Both the position numbers and the translations under genes were made by a program. Positions 24,978-32,663 of a DNA stretch of 64,000 nt are shown here, piece after piece; the first letter of the stretch is position 1, and the number at the start of each line of letters is the position of its first letter. Under the pieces are notes generated by a model that saw only the letters and a program-made list of their open reading frames with translations, made no database searches and was not told the DNA's origin. The DNA lies in assembly GCF_025318105.1 (NCBI RefSeq), contig NZ_JAOANI010000014.1:456479-520478 (forward strand), read 5' to 3'. This DNA is from Venatoribacter pacificus (lineage in GTDB: Bacteria; Pseudomonadota; Gammaproteobacteria; Pseudomonadales; Oceanobacteraceae).

Positions 24978-26558
24978 ATGTCTCAAGACATTCATGCTCA
25001 ACGTATCCTGATTCTGGATTTCGGTTCACAGTACACCCAGCTGATCGCCCGTCGTGTGCGTGAAATTGGTGTTTTCTCTGAAATCCGCGCCTGGGATATG
25101 GACGAAGCGGAAATCCGCGAATACAACCCGACCGGTATTATCCTGGCCGGTGGCCCTGAGTCGGTCACCGAAGAAGGTTCGCCACGCGCGCCGGAAATCG
25201 TGTTCAACATGGGTCTGCCGGTACTGGGTATCTGCTACGGCATGCAGACCATGGCTGAACAGATGGGCGGCAAGGTAGAAAGCTCCACCATCCGTGAATT
25301 TGGTTACGCCCAGATTGCGGTGGAAGGCAGCAGCCGCCTGTTGCACGACATTAAAGATCATGTCGATGCGGCCAACGGCAAAGCACTGCTTGATGTATGG
25401 ATGAGCCACGGCGATAAAGTGGTAAAAATGCCGGAAGGCTTCGAGCTGATGGCCTCAACGCCCAGCTGCCCGATTGCCGGTATGTACCATGCCGAGAAAA
25501 ACTTCTTCGGTGTGCAGTTCCACCCGGAAGTAACCCACACTCTGCAGGGTAAGCGTCTGCTCGAACATTTCGTACTGGAAATCTGCGGCTGTGAAGCGCT
25601 GTGGACGCCAGCAAAAATTATCGAAGATCAGATCGAAAAAGTCCGCGCTCAGGTGGGCACGCAGAAAGTTCTGCTGGGCCTGTCCGGTGGTGTCGATTCT
25701 TCTGTGGTTGCCGCACTGCTGCACAAAGCCATCGGCGATCAGCTGACCTGTGTATTCGTCGATAACGGCCTGCTGCGTAAAAACGAAGGCGATATGGTGA
25801 TGGACATGTTCGCTAAGAACATGGGCGTTAAAGTGATCCGTGCGGATGCTGAAGCGTTGTTCCTCGGCGCATTGGCTGGCGTGGCTGAACCAGAAGCCAA
25901 ACGCAAAATTATTGGCGGAAAATTCATCGAAGTATTCGATGAAGAAGCGACCAAGCTGACCGACGTAAACTTCCTCGCCCAGGGTACGATTTACCCGGAC
26001 GTGATTGAATCGGCGGCTTCCAAAACCGGTAAAGCCCACGTGATTAAATCCCACCATAACGTCGGCGGTCTGCCGGACGATATGAAGATGGAACTGGTTG
26101 AACCACTGCGCGAACTGTTTAAAGACGAAGTGCGCAAAATCGGTCTGGAACTGGGTCTGCCATACGATATGGTTTACCGTCATCCGTTCCCGGGTCCGGG
26201 TCTGGGTGTACGTATTCTGGGTGAAGTGAAAAAAGAATACGCTGATATTCTGCGTGAAGCCGATGCCATCTTTATTGAAGAGCTGCATAACTTCGACTGG
26301 TACCACAAAACCTCCCAGGCCTTCGCGGTATTTATTCCGCAGAAATCCGTGGGCGTGGTGGGTGATGCCCGCCGTTACGAGTGGGTTATCGCCCTGCGTG
26401 CGGTAGAAACCATCGACTTTATGACGGCCCGTTGGGCGCACCTGCCGTACGAGCTGCTGGAAAAAGTATCGAACCGTATTATTAACGAGATCGAGCATGT
26501 TTCCCGCGTGACCTACGATGTGTCGAGCAAGCCGCCAGCGACGATTGAGTGGGAGTAA
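24978..26558 (+). CDS. guaA: GMP synthase (glutamine-hydrolysing)
   Basis: Converts XMP to GMP using ATP and glutamine. The 526-residue protein has an N-terminal class I glutamine amidotransferase domain with the nucleophile in GICYGMQ and His/Glu in FHPEVTHT, then the ATP-pyrophosphatase domain with the P-loop LGLSGGVDSSVVA, and the dimerisation domain closing with TYDVSSKPPATIEWE. All catalytic residues look intact. ATG 24978 is the standard start. It is the second gene of guaB-guaA and ends before a strong terminator. Confidence 0.98.
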   Translation: MSQDIHAQRILILDFGSQYTQLIARRVREIGVFSEIRAWDMDEAEIREYNPTGIILAGGPESVTEEGSPRAPEIVFNMGLPVLGICYGMQTMAEQMGGKVESSTIREFGYAQIAVEGSSRLLHDIKDHVDAANGKALLDVWMSHGDKVVKMPEGFELMASTPSCPIAGMYHAEKNFFGVQFHPEVTHTLQGKRLLEHFVLEICGCEALWTPAKIIEDQIEKVRAQVGTQKVLLGLSGGVDSSVVAALLHKAIGDQLTCVFVDNGLLRKNEGDMVMDMFAKNMGVKVIRADAEALFLGALAGVAEPEAKRKIIGGKFIEVFDEEATKLTDVNFLAQGTIYPDVIESAASKTGKAHVIKSHHNVGGLPDDMKMELVEPLRELFKDEVRKIGLELGLPYDMVYRHPFPGPGLGVRILGEVKKEYADILREADAIFIEELHNFDWYHKTSQAFAVFIPQKSVGVVGDARRYEWVIALRAVETIDFMTARWAHLPYELLEKVSNRIINEIEHVSRVTYDVSSKPPATIEWE

Positions 26559-26574
26559 ACCGACAGGTTTACGG

Positions 26575-26730
26575 CTAGCTCCCACGCTCTGCGTGGTAGT
26601 GCTTGTCGTGACGGGATAAAAAACGGCAGCTTCGGCTGCCGTTTTTATTGGTGGCGGGAATTACTCGCTCCCACGCACCGGCTCGCTCCCACACACCGGC
26701 TCGCTCCCACGTTCCGCGTGGTAGTGCCTG
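26575..26730. repeat. REP-like GCTCCCACG repeats
   Basis: Two copies of a palindromic element, gctcccacgCTCTGCGTGGtagtgc-like, lie at 26578-26603 and 26702-26727, flanking the guaA terminator. Between them are three 18-bp units (26664-26681, 26682-26699, 26700-26717) starting CTCGCTCCCAC. Each palindrome folds as CCACGC / GCGTGG. Such short repeats are common extragenic elements in gammaproteobacteria. Confidence 0.6.
26618..26646 (+). terminator. Terminator of the guaBA operon
   Basis: Perfect stem AAAAACGGCAGC / GCTGCCGTTTTT with a stable TTCG tetraloop. Confidence 0.93.
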
Positions 26731-27190
26731 CTGCTTGGCGGTGGTGCTCTGAATGGCAACCGCTGTGCGGGCTGGTTGTTGTGTCTGATTTTAAGCCAAT
26801 GCGGGGCAAGCCCCTGCGCCCCAACCCGGGAAACTTCTCCCCGGACCCCAGCTTCGCGCTGTGCAGGACTTAATCCGATCTGAATAATTCTGCGATCTCG
26901 GTAACGCGAATAATGGGCGGTACTCCGGGCATCCTGCCCTTCGCCCTGCGGGTCAGCCTGCGGCTGCTCAATTTTGTTCCCGACAAAATTGTCCATGGGC
27001 CTATTCGCTCGTCCGGCATCCATGCCGGGACGTACCGGCGCAGATTTATTCAAATGGACGTCCTGCAGGCGCATAAAAACCATTACAAGAAGCCATATAT
27101 AGGACAGACTTTTTGAGAAAACTTCAGTTTGGCCGCAGGCCGAAGGGCAGGGATGCACTGAGTCAATGGGAGTAATTCCGCTTCGCTGAA
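26731..27190. other. Structured intergenic region, no gene supported
   Basis: About 460 bases with several perfect hairpins: AATTTTGT-TCCCG-ACAAAATT (26970-26990), CCGGCAT-CC-ATGCCGG (27013-27028), and one around 27127-27143 (TTGGCC/GGCCGAA). Sequence such as ccctgcggg and ggggcaagcccc recalls extragenic repeat DNA. Reading frames here lack ribosome-binding sites and family resemblance. It could hold mosaic repeats or a structured RNA; I cannot decide. Confidence 0.45.
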
Positions 27191-27194
27191 TCAG

Positions 27195-27220
27195 AAAGCC
27201 ACCTTCGGGTGGCTTTTTTG
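27195..27220 (+). terminator. Hairpin plus T run upstream of dgt
   Basis: AAAGCCACC-TTCG-GGTGGCTTT followed by T residues, a good intrinsic terminator on the plus strand. There is no gene directly before it, so it either ends a transcript from the structured region or insulates dgt. Confidence 0.8.
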
Positions 27221-27271
27221 TATCTGCCAGTTTATTTTATGGTGACAAAAATATCACGAGGATGTGCTGTC

Positions 27272-28594
27272 ATGTGGAACCGACTGATCAATGGTAAACG
27301 CTTTAAGGGCTGTCAGGGGATCGTTGCCGATAGCAGCACTACATTTTATAGAAACAGCTTCCATAAAGATTATGACCGACTGATATTTTCTAACGCTTTT
27401 CGTCGACTGTCGCGTAAAACTCAGGTTCATCCTCTGAGTAAGAATGACCACGTTCATAATCGTTTAACTCACAGCCTGGAAGTTGCAAGCGTCGGCAGGT
27501 CGCTGGGCCTCCGTGCAGGTCTCTCTCTTAAAACGCATATGGGAGCAGATGTCACTGAGCATGATGTTGCATATATTGTACAAACAGCCTGTCTTGCACA
27601 CGATATTGGCAACCCACCATTCGGGCATGCTGGAGAAGAGGTTATCAAGGAGTGGTTTCGCAAGTCTGATCACAGTTCGTATTTAAAGGAACTTACAGAG
27701 CAGCAGGTATTTGACCTGCAAAAGCTGGATGGTAATGCACAAAGTTTTCGGATTGTGACTCAGCTTGAAAATCACCAGTTTGATGGTGGGATGCAGCTTA
27801 CGTTGCCAACGCTTGGATGTCTGGTTAAATATCCGTATTCGTCACTTCAGGCTAAGAAAGATAAGTTTAATTTCTTCGCTAGCGAACAGGTGTTATTTGA
27901 TCGTATTTTCGATGAGATGGGTCTTAAAGTCAGCGGAAGATATCTTCGTCATCCGCTGTCCTATCTGATGGAAGCAGCTGATGATATTTGTTATGGCATG
28001 CTGGATATTCTCGATGCGGCAGAACTGAAACTTATATCTTTTGAGGATGTTAACAGCATCTTTTCGCCGGCGAACAGTGAGTTAGATATCAATGCCTTGT
28101 ATAAAAATGGTTGTTTCGATAGTCGTCGGCTAGCCAGAATGACCGCGATGACGATTAACCGACTTGCGGAAGGCGTGAGTGATGTTTTTGACAAAAATAC
28201 TGAAATGCTTTTGTCAGTGGATCAGCCAAAGGATCTCATTGCCTTATTCGAAAATGACTCAGGCCTTAAACAAATTATCAGTCAGTCAAAGTCTATCGCG
28301 AGAGAAAAGATTTTTAATGATCGCAGAAAGATTGAACTGGAACTTGGCGCCTACAATATCATTGAAACCATTCTGAGTTGCCTCATTCCGGCGGCATTCG
28401 AACTTCATCAGGAGAAGGATATTACCAGTTTATCTTTTAAAAACCGGCGTGCACTCGAGCTTATGGGCGAGGATAAACCTGAAAACGATTTGGATCTTTA
28501 TTCAATGTATCGCCGGGTGATCGATTATCTGGTGGGTATGACCGACAACTATGCTCAGTTTATTGCCAATCAACTGAATGGTGTCGGGGAATGA
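27272..28594 (+). CDS. dgt: Deoxyguanosinetriphosphate triphosphohydrolase (dGTPase)
   Basis: Cleaves dGTP to deoxyguanosine and triphosphate. About 440 residues from ATG 27272. The HD-superfamily metal site is visible: NRLTHSLEV (His), LAHDIGNPPFGHAGE (HD pair) and a later Asp in MEAADDICYGMLD. The N-terminal FSNAFRRLSRKTQVHP is the Dgt signature. Base composition is lower in GC than the neighbours: three 60-base lines that I counted have 28, 22 and 25 G+C, against 31 (guaA) and 35 (fadH). This suggests a different history. dGTPases keep dNTP pools in check, and some are anti-phage factors. Confidence 0.94.
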   Translation: MWNRLINGKRFKGCQGIVADSSTTFYRNSFHKDYDRLIFSNAFRRLSRKTQVHPLSKNDHVHNRLTHSLEVASVGRSLGLRAGLSLKTHMGADVTEHDVAYIVQTACLAHDIGNPPFGHAGEEVIKEWFRKSDHSSYLKELTEQQVFDLQKLDGNAQSFRIVTQLENHQFDGGMQLTLPTLGCLVKYPYSSLQAKKDKFNFFASEQVLFDRIFDEMGLKVSGRYLRHPLSYLMEAADDICYGMLDILDAAELKLISFEDVNSIFSPANSELDINALYKNGCFDSRRLARMTAMTINRLAEGVSDVFDKNTEMLLSVDQPKDLIALFENDSGLKQIISQSKSIAREKIFNDRRKIELELGAYNIIETILSCLIPAAFELHQEKDITSLSFKNRRALELMGEDKPENDLDLYSMYRRVIDYLVGMTDNYAQFIANQLNGVGE

Positions 28595-28628
28595 TATGGC
28601 AATCCTGAATTGCGTTTAATCTCTTACA

Positions 28629-28659
28629 CCGCCCCTTACCTTTAAACAGTAAGGGGCGG
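28629..28659. terminator. Convergent terminator between dgt and fadH
   Basis: An 11-bp perfect stem, CCGCCCCTTAC / GTAAGGGGCGG, with a nine-base loop and further weak pairing outside it. It lies between two convergent genes. Confidence 0.75.
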
Positions 28660-28670
28660 GTAAATCACCA

Positions 28671-30695
28671 TCAGATTTTCGCTGCTAAACGCACACCCTG
28701 ATCAATCGCACGGCGTGCATCCAGTTCGGCGGCAACGTCGGCACCACCAATCAGGTGAACGCTGAGGCCGCTGTCCTGCAGTTCGTTAAATAAATTGCGC
28801 TCAGATTCCTGACCGGCACAAAGGACGATGTTATCGACGTCCAGCACTTTGGCTTCACCATTAACAGTGATGTGCAGGCCCTGATCATCAATGAGGTCGT
28901 AGCTGACGCCCGGCATCAGTTTTACGTCGCGTGCTTCCAGTCCGGCACGGTGAATCCAGCCGGTGGTTTTGCCCGGCCCGGTCAGTTTTTTCTGCTTACG
29001 TTGCAGCAGGAAAATCTCACGCGGTGGCATTTCCACTTCGGGTGCTTTCAGACCACCGGCGGTGGCGTAGCTGGTATCAATGCCCCATTCCTGATTGAAT
29101 TTGGCGGTGTTGAGGCTGGCGCTTTCGCCTTCGTGGGTCAGGAATTCAGCCACATCAAAACCAATACCACCGGCGCCGATAATCGCGACTTTTTTGCCGA
29201 CCGGCTTACGGTCACGCAGTACGTCCAGATAGCTCATGACTTTCGGGTGGTCGATGCCCGGCACGGGTGGTGTGCGCGGCACAATACCGGTTGCCAGTAC
29301 GACTTCGTCGAAGCCTGCGGTTTTCAGTTCTTCGGCGCTAACGCGGGTATTGAGGTTGAGTTTTACCCCGGTCAGTTCGATCTGCTTACCAAAGTAGCGC
29401 AGGGTTTCGTAGAACTCTTCTTTGCCCGGTACGGTTTTGGCGATGTTGAACTGGCCGCCGATCTGGCTGCCGGCATCAAACAACTCAACATGGTGTCCAC
29501 GCTGGGCGGCGGTAACGGCAAAGCTCAGACCAGCAGGGCCAGCGCCGACCACCGCAATGCGTTTGGCGGCGGTGGTGTCCTGCAGTGGAATTTCGGTCTC
29601 GTGGCAGGCGCGTGGGTTGACCAGACAGGAGGTGATCTTCATGGCGAAGGTCTGGTCGAGACAGGCCTGGTTACAGCCGATGCAGGTGTTGATTTCGTCG
29701 GCGCGGCCCTGGGCGGCTTTTTCAACAAAGAAAGCATCAGCCAGGAACGGACGTGCCATCGACACCATGTCGGCACAACCGTCCGCCAGTATCTGTTCGC
29801 CCACTTCCGGCGTGTTGATGCGGTTGGTGGTGACCAGTGGAATGTTCACGGCGCTCATCAGTTGTTTGGTGACCCAGGCGAACGCCGCACGCGGCACCTT
29901 GGTGGCAATGGTCGGTACACGCGCTTCGTGCCAGCCGATGCCGGTGGTGATGATGGTGGCACCGGCGGCTTCAATGGCTTTGGCCAGCTGGATCACTTCG
30001 TCGAGGGTTGAACCACCTTCAACCAGATCGAGCATAGACAGACGGTACAGAATGATGAATTCCGGTCCGACACGTTCACGCACTTTGCGCACAATTTCGA
30101 TCGCGAAGCGGATGCGGTTTTCGTAACTGCCGCCCCATTCATCGTCACGATGGTTGGTGCGCGCAGCAATAAACTGGTTGATCAGGTAGCCTTCGGAGCC
30201 CATCACTTCGACGCCATCGTAGCCTGCTTTCTGTGCCAGACCTGCACAACGGGCGAAGCTCTCGATGGTTTCCAGAATCTGGTCGTGGCTCAGTTCACGC
30301 GGTACGAAAGGGTTGATCGGCGCTTTTAAGGCGCTGGGGGCAATCTGGTTCGGCTGGTAGCTGTAGCGGCCGGTATGCAGAATCTGCATGGCAATTTTGC
30401 CGCCGTTGGCGTGCACGGCGTCTGTAACCACGCGGTGATGTTCGGCTTCTTCATCTGTCGTGAGCTTGGCTGAACCCTGAAAAACAACACCGTATTCATC
30501 CGGTGAAATACCACCGGTTACGATCAGACCAACGCCACCACGGGCCCGTTCGGCGTAGAAGGCGGCCATACGCTCAAAGCCATGTTCGACTTCTTCCAGC
30601 CCAAGGTGCATGGAGCCCATAAGCACGCGGTTACGAAGGGTGGTAAAGCCCAGATCCAGTGGCGCAAGCAGGTGAGGGTAAAGCGTCGAGGTCAT
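28671..30695 (-). CDS. fadH: 2,4-dienoyl-CoA reductase (NADPH)
   Basis: Needed for beta-oxidation of unsaturated fatty acids with double bonds at even positions. About 674 residues from ATG 30695 (AAAGGAT upstream), the same length as E. coli FadH. The N-terminal old-yellow-enzyme barrel (LTTRNRV-like LRNRVLMGSMH, then FYAERARGGVGLIVTGG) binds FMN. The 4Fe-4S cysteines lie in CIGCNQACLDQ and the following C residue. The C-terminal part has FAD (VVGAGPAGLSFA) and NADPH (AIIGAGGIGFD) Rossmann motifs. It is divergent from a PadR regulator with operator-like palindromes in between. Confidence 0.96.
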   Translation of the reverse strand: MTSTLYPHLLAPLDLGFTTLRNRVLMGSMHLGLEEVEHGFERMAAFYAERARGGVGLIVTGGISPDEYGVVFQGSAKLTTDEEAEHHRVVTDAVHANGGKIAMQILHTGRYSYQPNQIAPSALKAPINPFVPRELSHDQILETIESFARCAGLAQKAGYDGVEVMGSEGYLINQFIAARTNHRDDEWGGSYENRIRFAIEIVRKVRERVGPEFIILYRLSMLDLVEGGSTLDEVIQLAKAIEAAGATIITTGIGWHEARVPTIATKVPRAAFAWVTKQLMSAVNIPLVTTNRINTPEVGEQILADGCADMVSMARPFLADAFFVEKAAQGRADEINTCIGCNQACLDQTFAMKITSCLVNPRACHETEIPLQDTTAAKRIAVVGAGPAGLSFAVTAAQRGHHVELFDAGSQIGGQFNIAKTVPGKEEFYETLRYFGKQIELTGVKLNLNTRVSAEELKTAGFDEVVLATGIVPRTPPVPGIDHPKVMSYLDVLRDRKPVGKKVAIIGAGGIGFDVAEFLTHEGESASLNTAKFNQEWGIDTSYATAGGLKAPEVEMPPREIFLLQRKQKKLTGPGKTTGWIHRAGLEARDVKLMPGVSYDLIDDQGLHITVNGEAKVLDVDNIVLCAGQESERNLFNELQDSGLSVHLIGGADVAAELDARRAIDQGVRLAAKI

Positions 30696-30710
30696 CACGG
30701 TGATCCTTTT

Positions 30711-30767
30711 ATGCAATTAGTTGCATCTTTATACTCACTGGTGTCTTTAATTGCAACTTGTTGCATA
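30711..30767. promoter_or_regulatory. fadH promoter with two TGCAA-TTGCA operator palindromes
   Basis: On the minus strand, TTGCAA (30756-30751), a 17-base spacer and TATAAA (30733-30728) form a good sigma-70 promoter for fadH. Two like palindromes, TGCAATTAGTTGCA (30712-30725) and TGCAACTTGTTGCA (30752-30765), lie 40 bases apart centre to centre. One covers the -35 and the other the start of transcription. They probably bind the adjacent divergent PadR-like regulator, which would repress fadH and perhaps itself. Confidence 0.7.
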
Positions 30768-30808
30768 AAGGCATTATCCTGCGTTGAAAATCCTTAAATG
30801 AGTTACCT

Positions 30809-31357
30809 ATGTCACTGCCTCATGCGTTACTGACCTCGTTGCTGGAGCAGCCCTGTTCGGGTATGGATCTGGCGCGGCGCTTCGGGCGTTCCATCGGCTT
30901 CTTCTGGCCTGCGACGCATCAGCAAATATACAAAGAGCTGGGTAAGCTGGAGGCTGCGGGCTGGGTCCGCTCAAGCGCAGAAGAGGGCGCGCGTGGCCGG
31001 AAGCGGTGCTACGAGGTCTTGCCTGCGGGGGAACAGGAACTTAAACGTTGGGTGGCTGAGACAGATGATCCACCGCCTTTGCGCGATGCCATGATGGTGC
31101 GTTTAAGGGCCGAAGCGGCACTGGGCACAGGCGCCGGGGTTGAGAATGATCTGCGCCATCGAATGGCCCGGCACCGCACGCAGCTGGCTTTGTATGAAGA
31201 CATTGAACAGCGTGATTTCACCGGCCGGGAATTGTCGGCGGCTGAGCAACTGCAATATCTGATTCTGCAGTCCGGCCTGGCTACGGAGCGCGAGCACATC
31301 CGTTTTTGCGAAAAGGCGCTGGCGCTGCTGGAGGCGCTGGAAACCGCCGGTGTTTAA
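30809..31357 (+). CDS. PadR family transcriptional regulator
   Basis: A 182-residue DNA-binding protein. The N-terminal winged helix (about 1-85) contains the PadR pattern SGMDLARRFG...QQIYKELGKLEAAGWV, and the wing holds GRKRCYEVLPAGEQEL. The C-terminal half is a long-helix dimerisation domain with many Leu and Glu residues (PadR_C type). Such regulators usually repress a neighbouring gene until a small hydrophobic ligand binds. Its divergence from fadH and the palindromes between them make fadH the likely target, with a fatty-acyl-type signal as an inference. Confidence 0.9.
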   Translation: MSLPHALLTSLLEQPCSGMDLARRFGRSIGFFWPATHQQIYKELGKLEAAGWVRSSAEEGARGRKRCYEVLPAGEQELKRWVAETDDPPPLRDAMMVRLRAEAALGTGAGVENDLRHRMARHRTQLALYEDIEQRDFTGRELSAAEQLQYLILQSGLATEREHIRFCEKALALLEALETAGV

Positions 31358-31460
31358 GCGCCGCCAATCCTTTTAGTAGTAAACCAACGGAGCATGGTGT
31401 GCCGTGCCGCCGTTGTTTAGTCTGCGCCCCAGCGCCAGCGATGTTTACCAGGAGAGCCCT

Positions 31461-32396
31461 ATGATTCAGCATCCCGCAGGTATTATGCAGATCGACGCCG
31501 ATTACGTTGCGCACGGTCTGGCCAGTGTTTATTTAATCCGTCAGGGCGACCGTCTGGCATTAATCGAAACCGGCACCGCGCATACGGTGCCGCATGTGCT
31601 GGCGGCGATTGCCGAACTGGGTTTAACGCCGGAGCATCTGGACTGGATTATTCTTACCCATATTCACCTTGATCATGCAGCCGGTGCCGGGGCGTTAATG
31701 GAGAAATGTCCGAACGCGAAACTGGTGGTTCATCCGCGTGGTGCAGCGCATATGATTAATCCGGCAAAACTCGAAGTCGGTACGATGGCGGTGTACGGCG
31801 AAGAAAATTACCGCAAATTATACGGTGCGTTAATTCCGGTGGCCGCAGAGCGGGTGGTTGAGGCGGCTGAGGGTTTTATGCTGAATTTTAATGGCCGTAC
31901 CTTTACCTTTTTCGATACGCCGGGGCATGCACTGCACCATGTTTGCATTCACGATTCGCTGAGCAATGCGCTGTTCAGCGGCGATACCTTTGGTGTGTCG
32001 TACCGTATTTTCGATACTGCAGAGGGTGGTGTGCTGTTATTTGTGACCACCACGCCGGTGCATTTTGATCCGCAGGCGATGCGCGCCAGTATTGAGCGGA
32101 TTGCCGCTCTGGAACCTGCGGCGGTCTATCTCACCCATTATGGCCCGGTTACTGCCGATGATAGTAATGTGGCGCAACTGCTGGCGTCACTGGATGCTTT
32201 TGTGGCTATTGCTAACGCCGAAAAAGAGCAAAAAGAAGGGCGGGTTGAGCGTATGGCCGCTGCCATTCTCGACTGGCTGATGAGTCGTGCGCGAGAGCTG
32301 AATCCGGCGCTGGATGAAGCGCTCAGACGGCGCTGGCTGGCGACCGATGCCCGGCTTAATGCGCAGGGGCTGGAGGTCTGGCTCAGTCGTCAGTAA
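31461..32396 (+). CDS. Metallo-beta-lactamase fold hydrolase
   Basis: A 311-residue soluble hydrolase starting at ATG 31461 (GGAGAG upstream). The metal-binding motif THIHLDHAAG (about 70), a following histidine in FDTPGHALHH (about 160) and the Asp of FSGDTF (about 180) form a complete binuclear site. A C-terminal helical extension of ~70 residues is present. The family includes glyoxalase II-like, lactonase and other hydrolases, and the substrate is not determinable. It lies 103 bases after the padR gene and may share its transcript. Confidence 0.88.
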   Translation: MIQHPAGIMQIDADYVAHGLASVYLIRQGDRLALIETGTAHTVPHVLAAIAELGLTPEHLDWIILTHIHLDHAAGAGALMEKCPNAKLVVHPRGAAHMINPAKLEVGTMAVYGEENYRKLYGALIPVAAERVVEAAEGFMLNFNGRTFTFFDTPGHALHHVCIHDSLSNALFSGDTFGVSYRIFDTAEGGVLLFVTTTPVHFDPQAMRASIERIAALEPAAVYLTHYGPVTADDSNVAQLLASLDAFVAIANAEKEQKEGRVERMAAAILDWLMSRARELNPALDEALRRRWLATDARLNAQGLEVWLSRQ

Positions 32397-32480
32397 GTTT
32401 GATCAATTCTTTGTCATCTGCTCTTCCTCTTCCTCTTCGACTCTAAGACATTAACCTTCTGCTATGAGCCTGATGCGTTA

Positions 32481-32528
32481 TAAACCAGACTGCAGGTGAC
32501 AATCGTCACTTGCAATCCGGTTTATTTT
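32481..32528 (+). terminator. Long-stem terminator after the MBL gene
   Basis: A ~20-bp stem (left arm TAAACCAGACTGCAGGTGAC; right arm ends GGTTTA) with two mismatches, one wobble pair and the loop AATC, followed by seven T residues. Near-palindromic TGCAGGTGAC / GTCACTTGCA at its core could also bind a protein. Confidence 0.8.
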
Positions 32529-32663
32529 TTTGCTGTTTCAGACAGGTAAATTCTATTGGCTGTGCTGCTCAGAGGCAGACTTAATTCTGTTATTTTTTAT
32601 TAATTTTACTGTCATTAAACTCTTTTAGGGTCTGTGCTTCTCTTATTAAGGACAGCCCGCTCC

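Noticed and set aside
26661..27158. 165-codon minus-strand frame between guaA and dgt
   Set aside because: It spans REP-like repeats and hairpins and has no convincing start signal or domain.
28872..30011. 379-codon frame antisense to fadH
   Set aside because: fadH has full motif support; the antisense frame shows only compositional bias.
32609..32626. Pho box before the CpdB-like gene
   Set aside because: The first half CTGTCAT is perfect, but the second matches only 4 of 7 bases, and the spacing to the start codon leaves no room for a normal leader.
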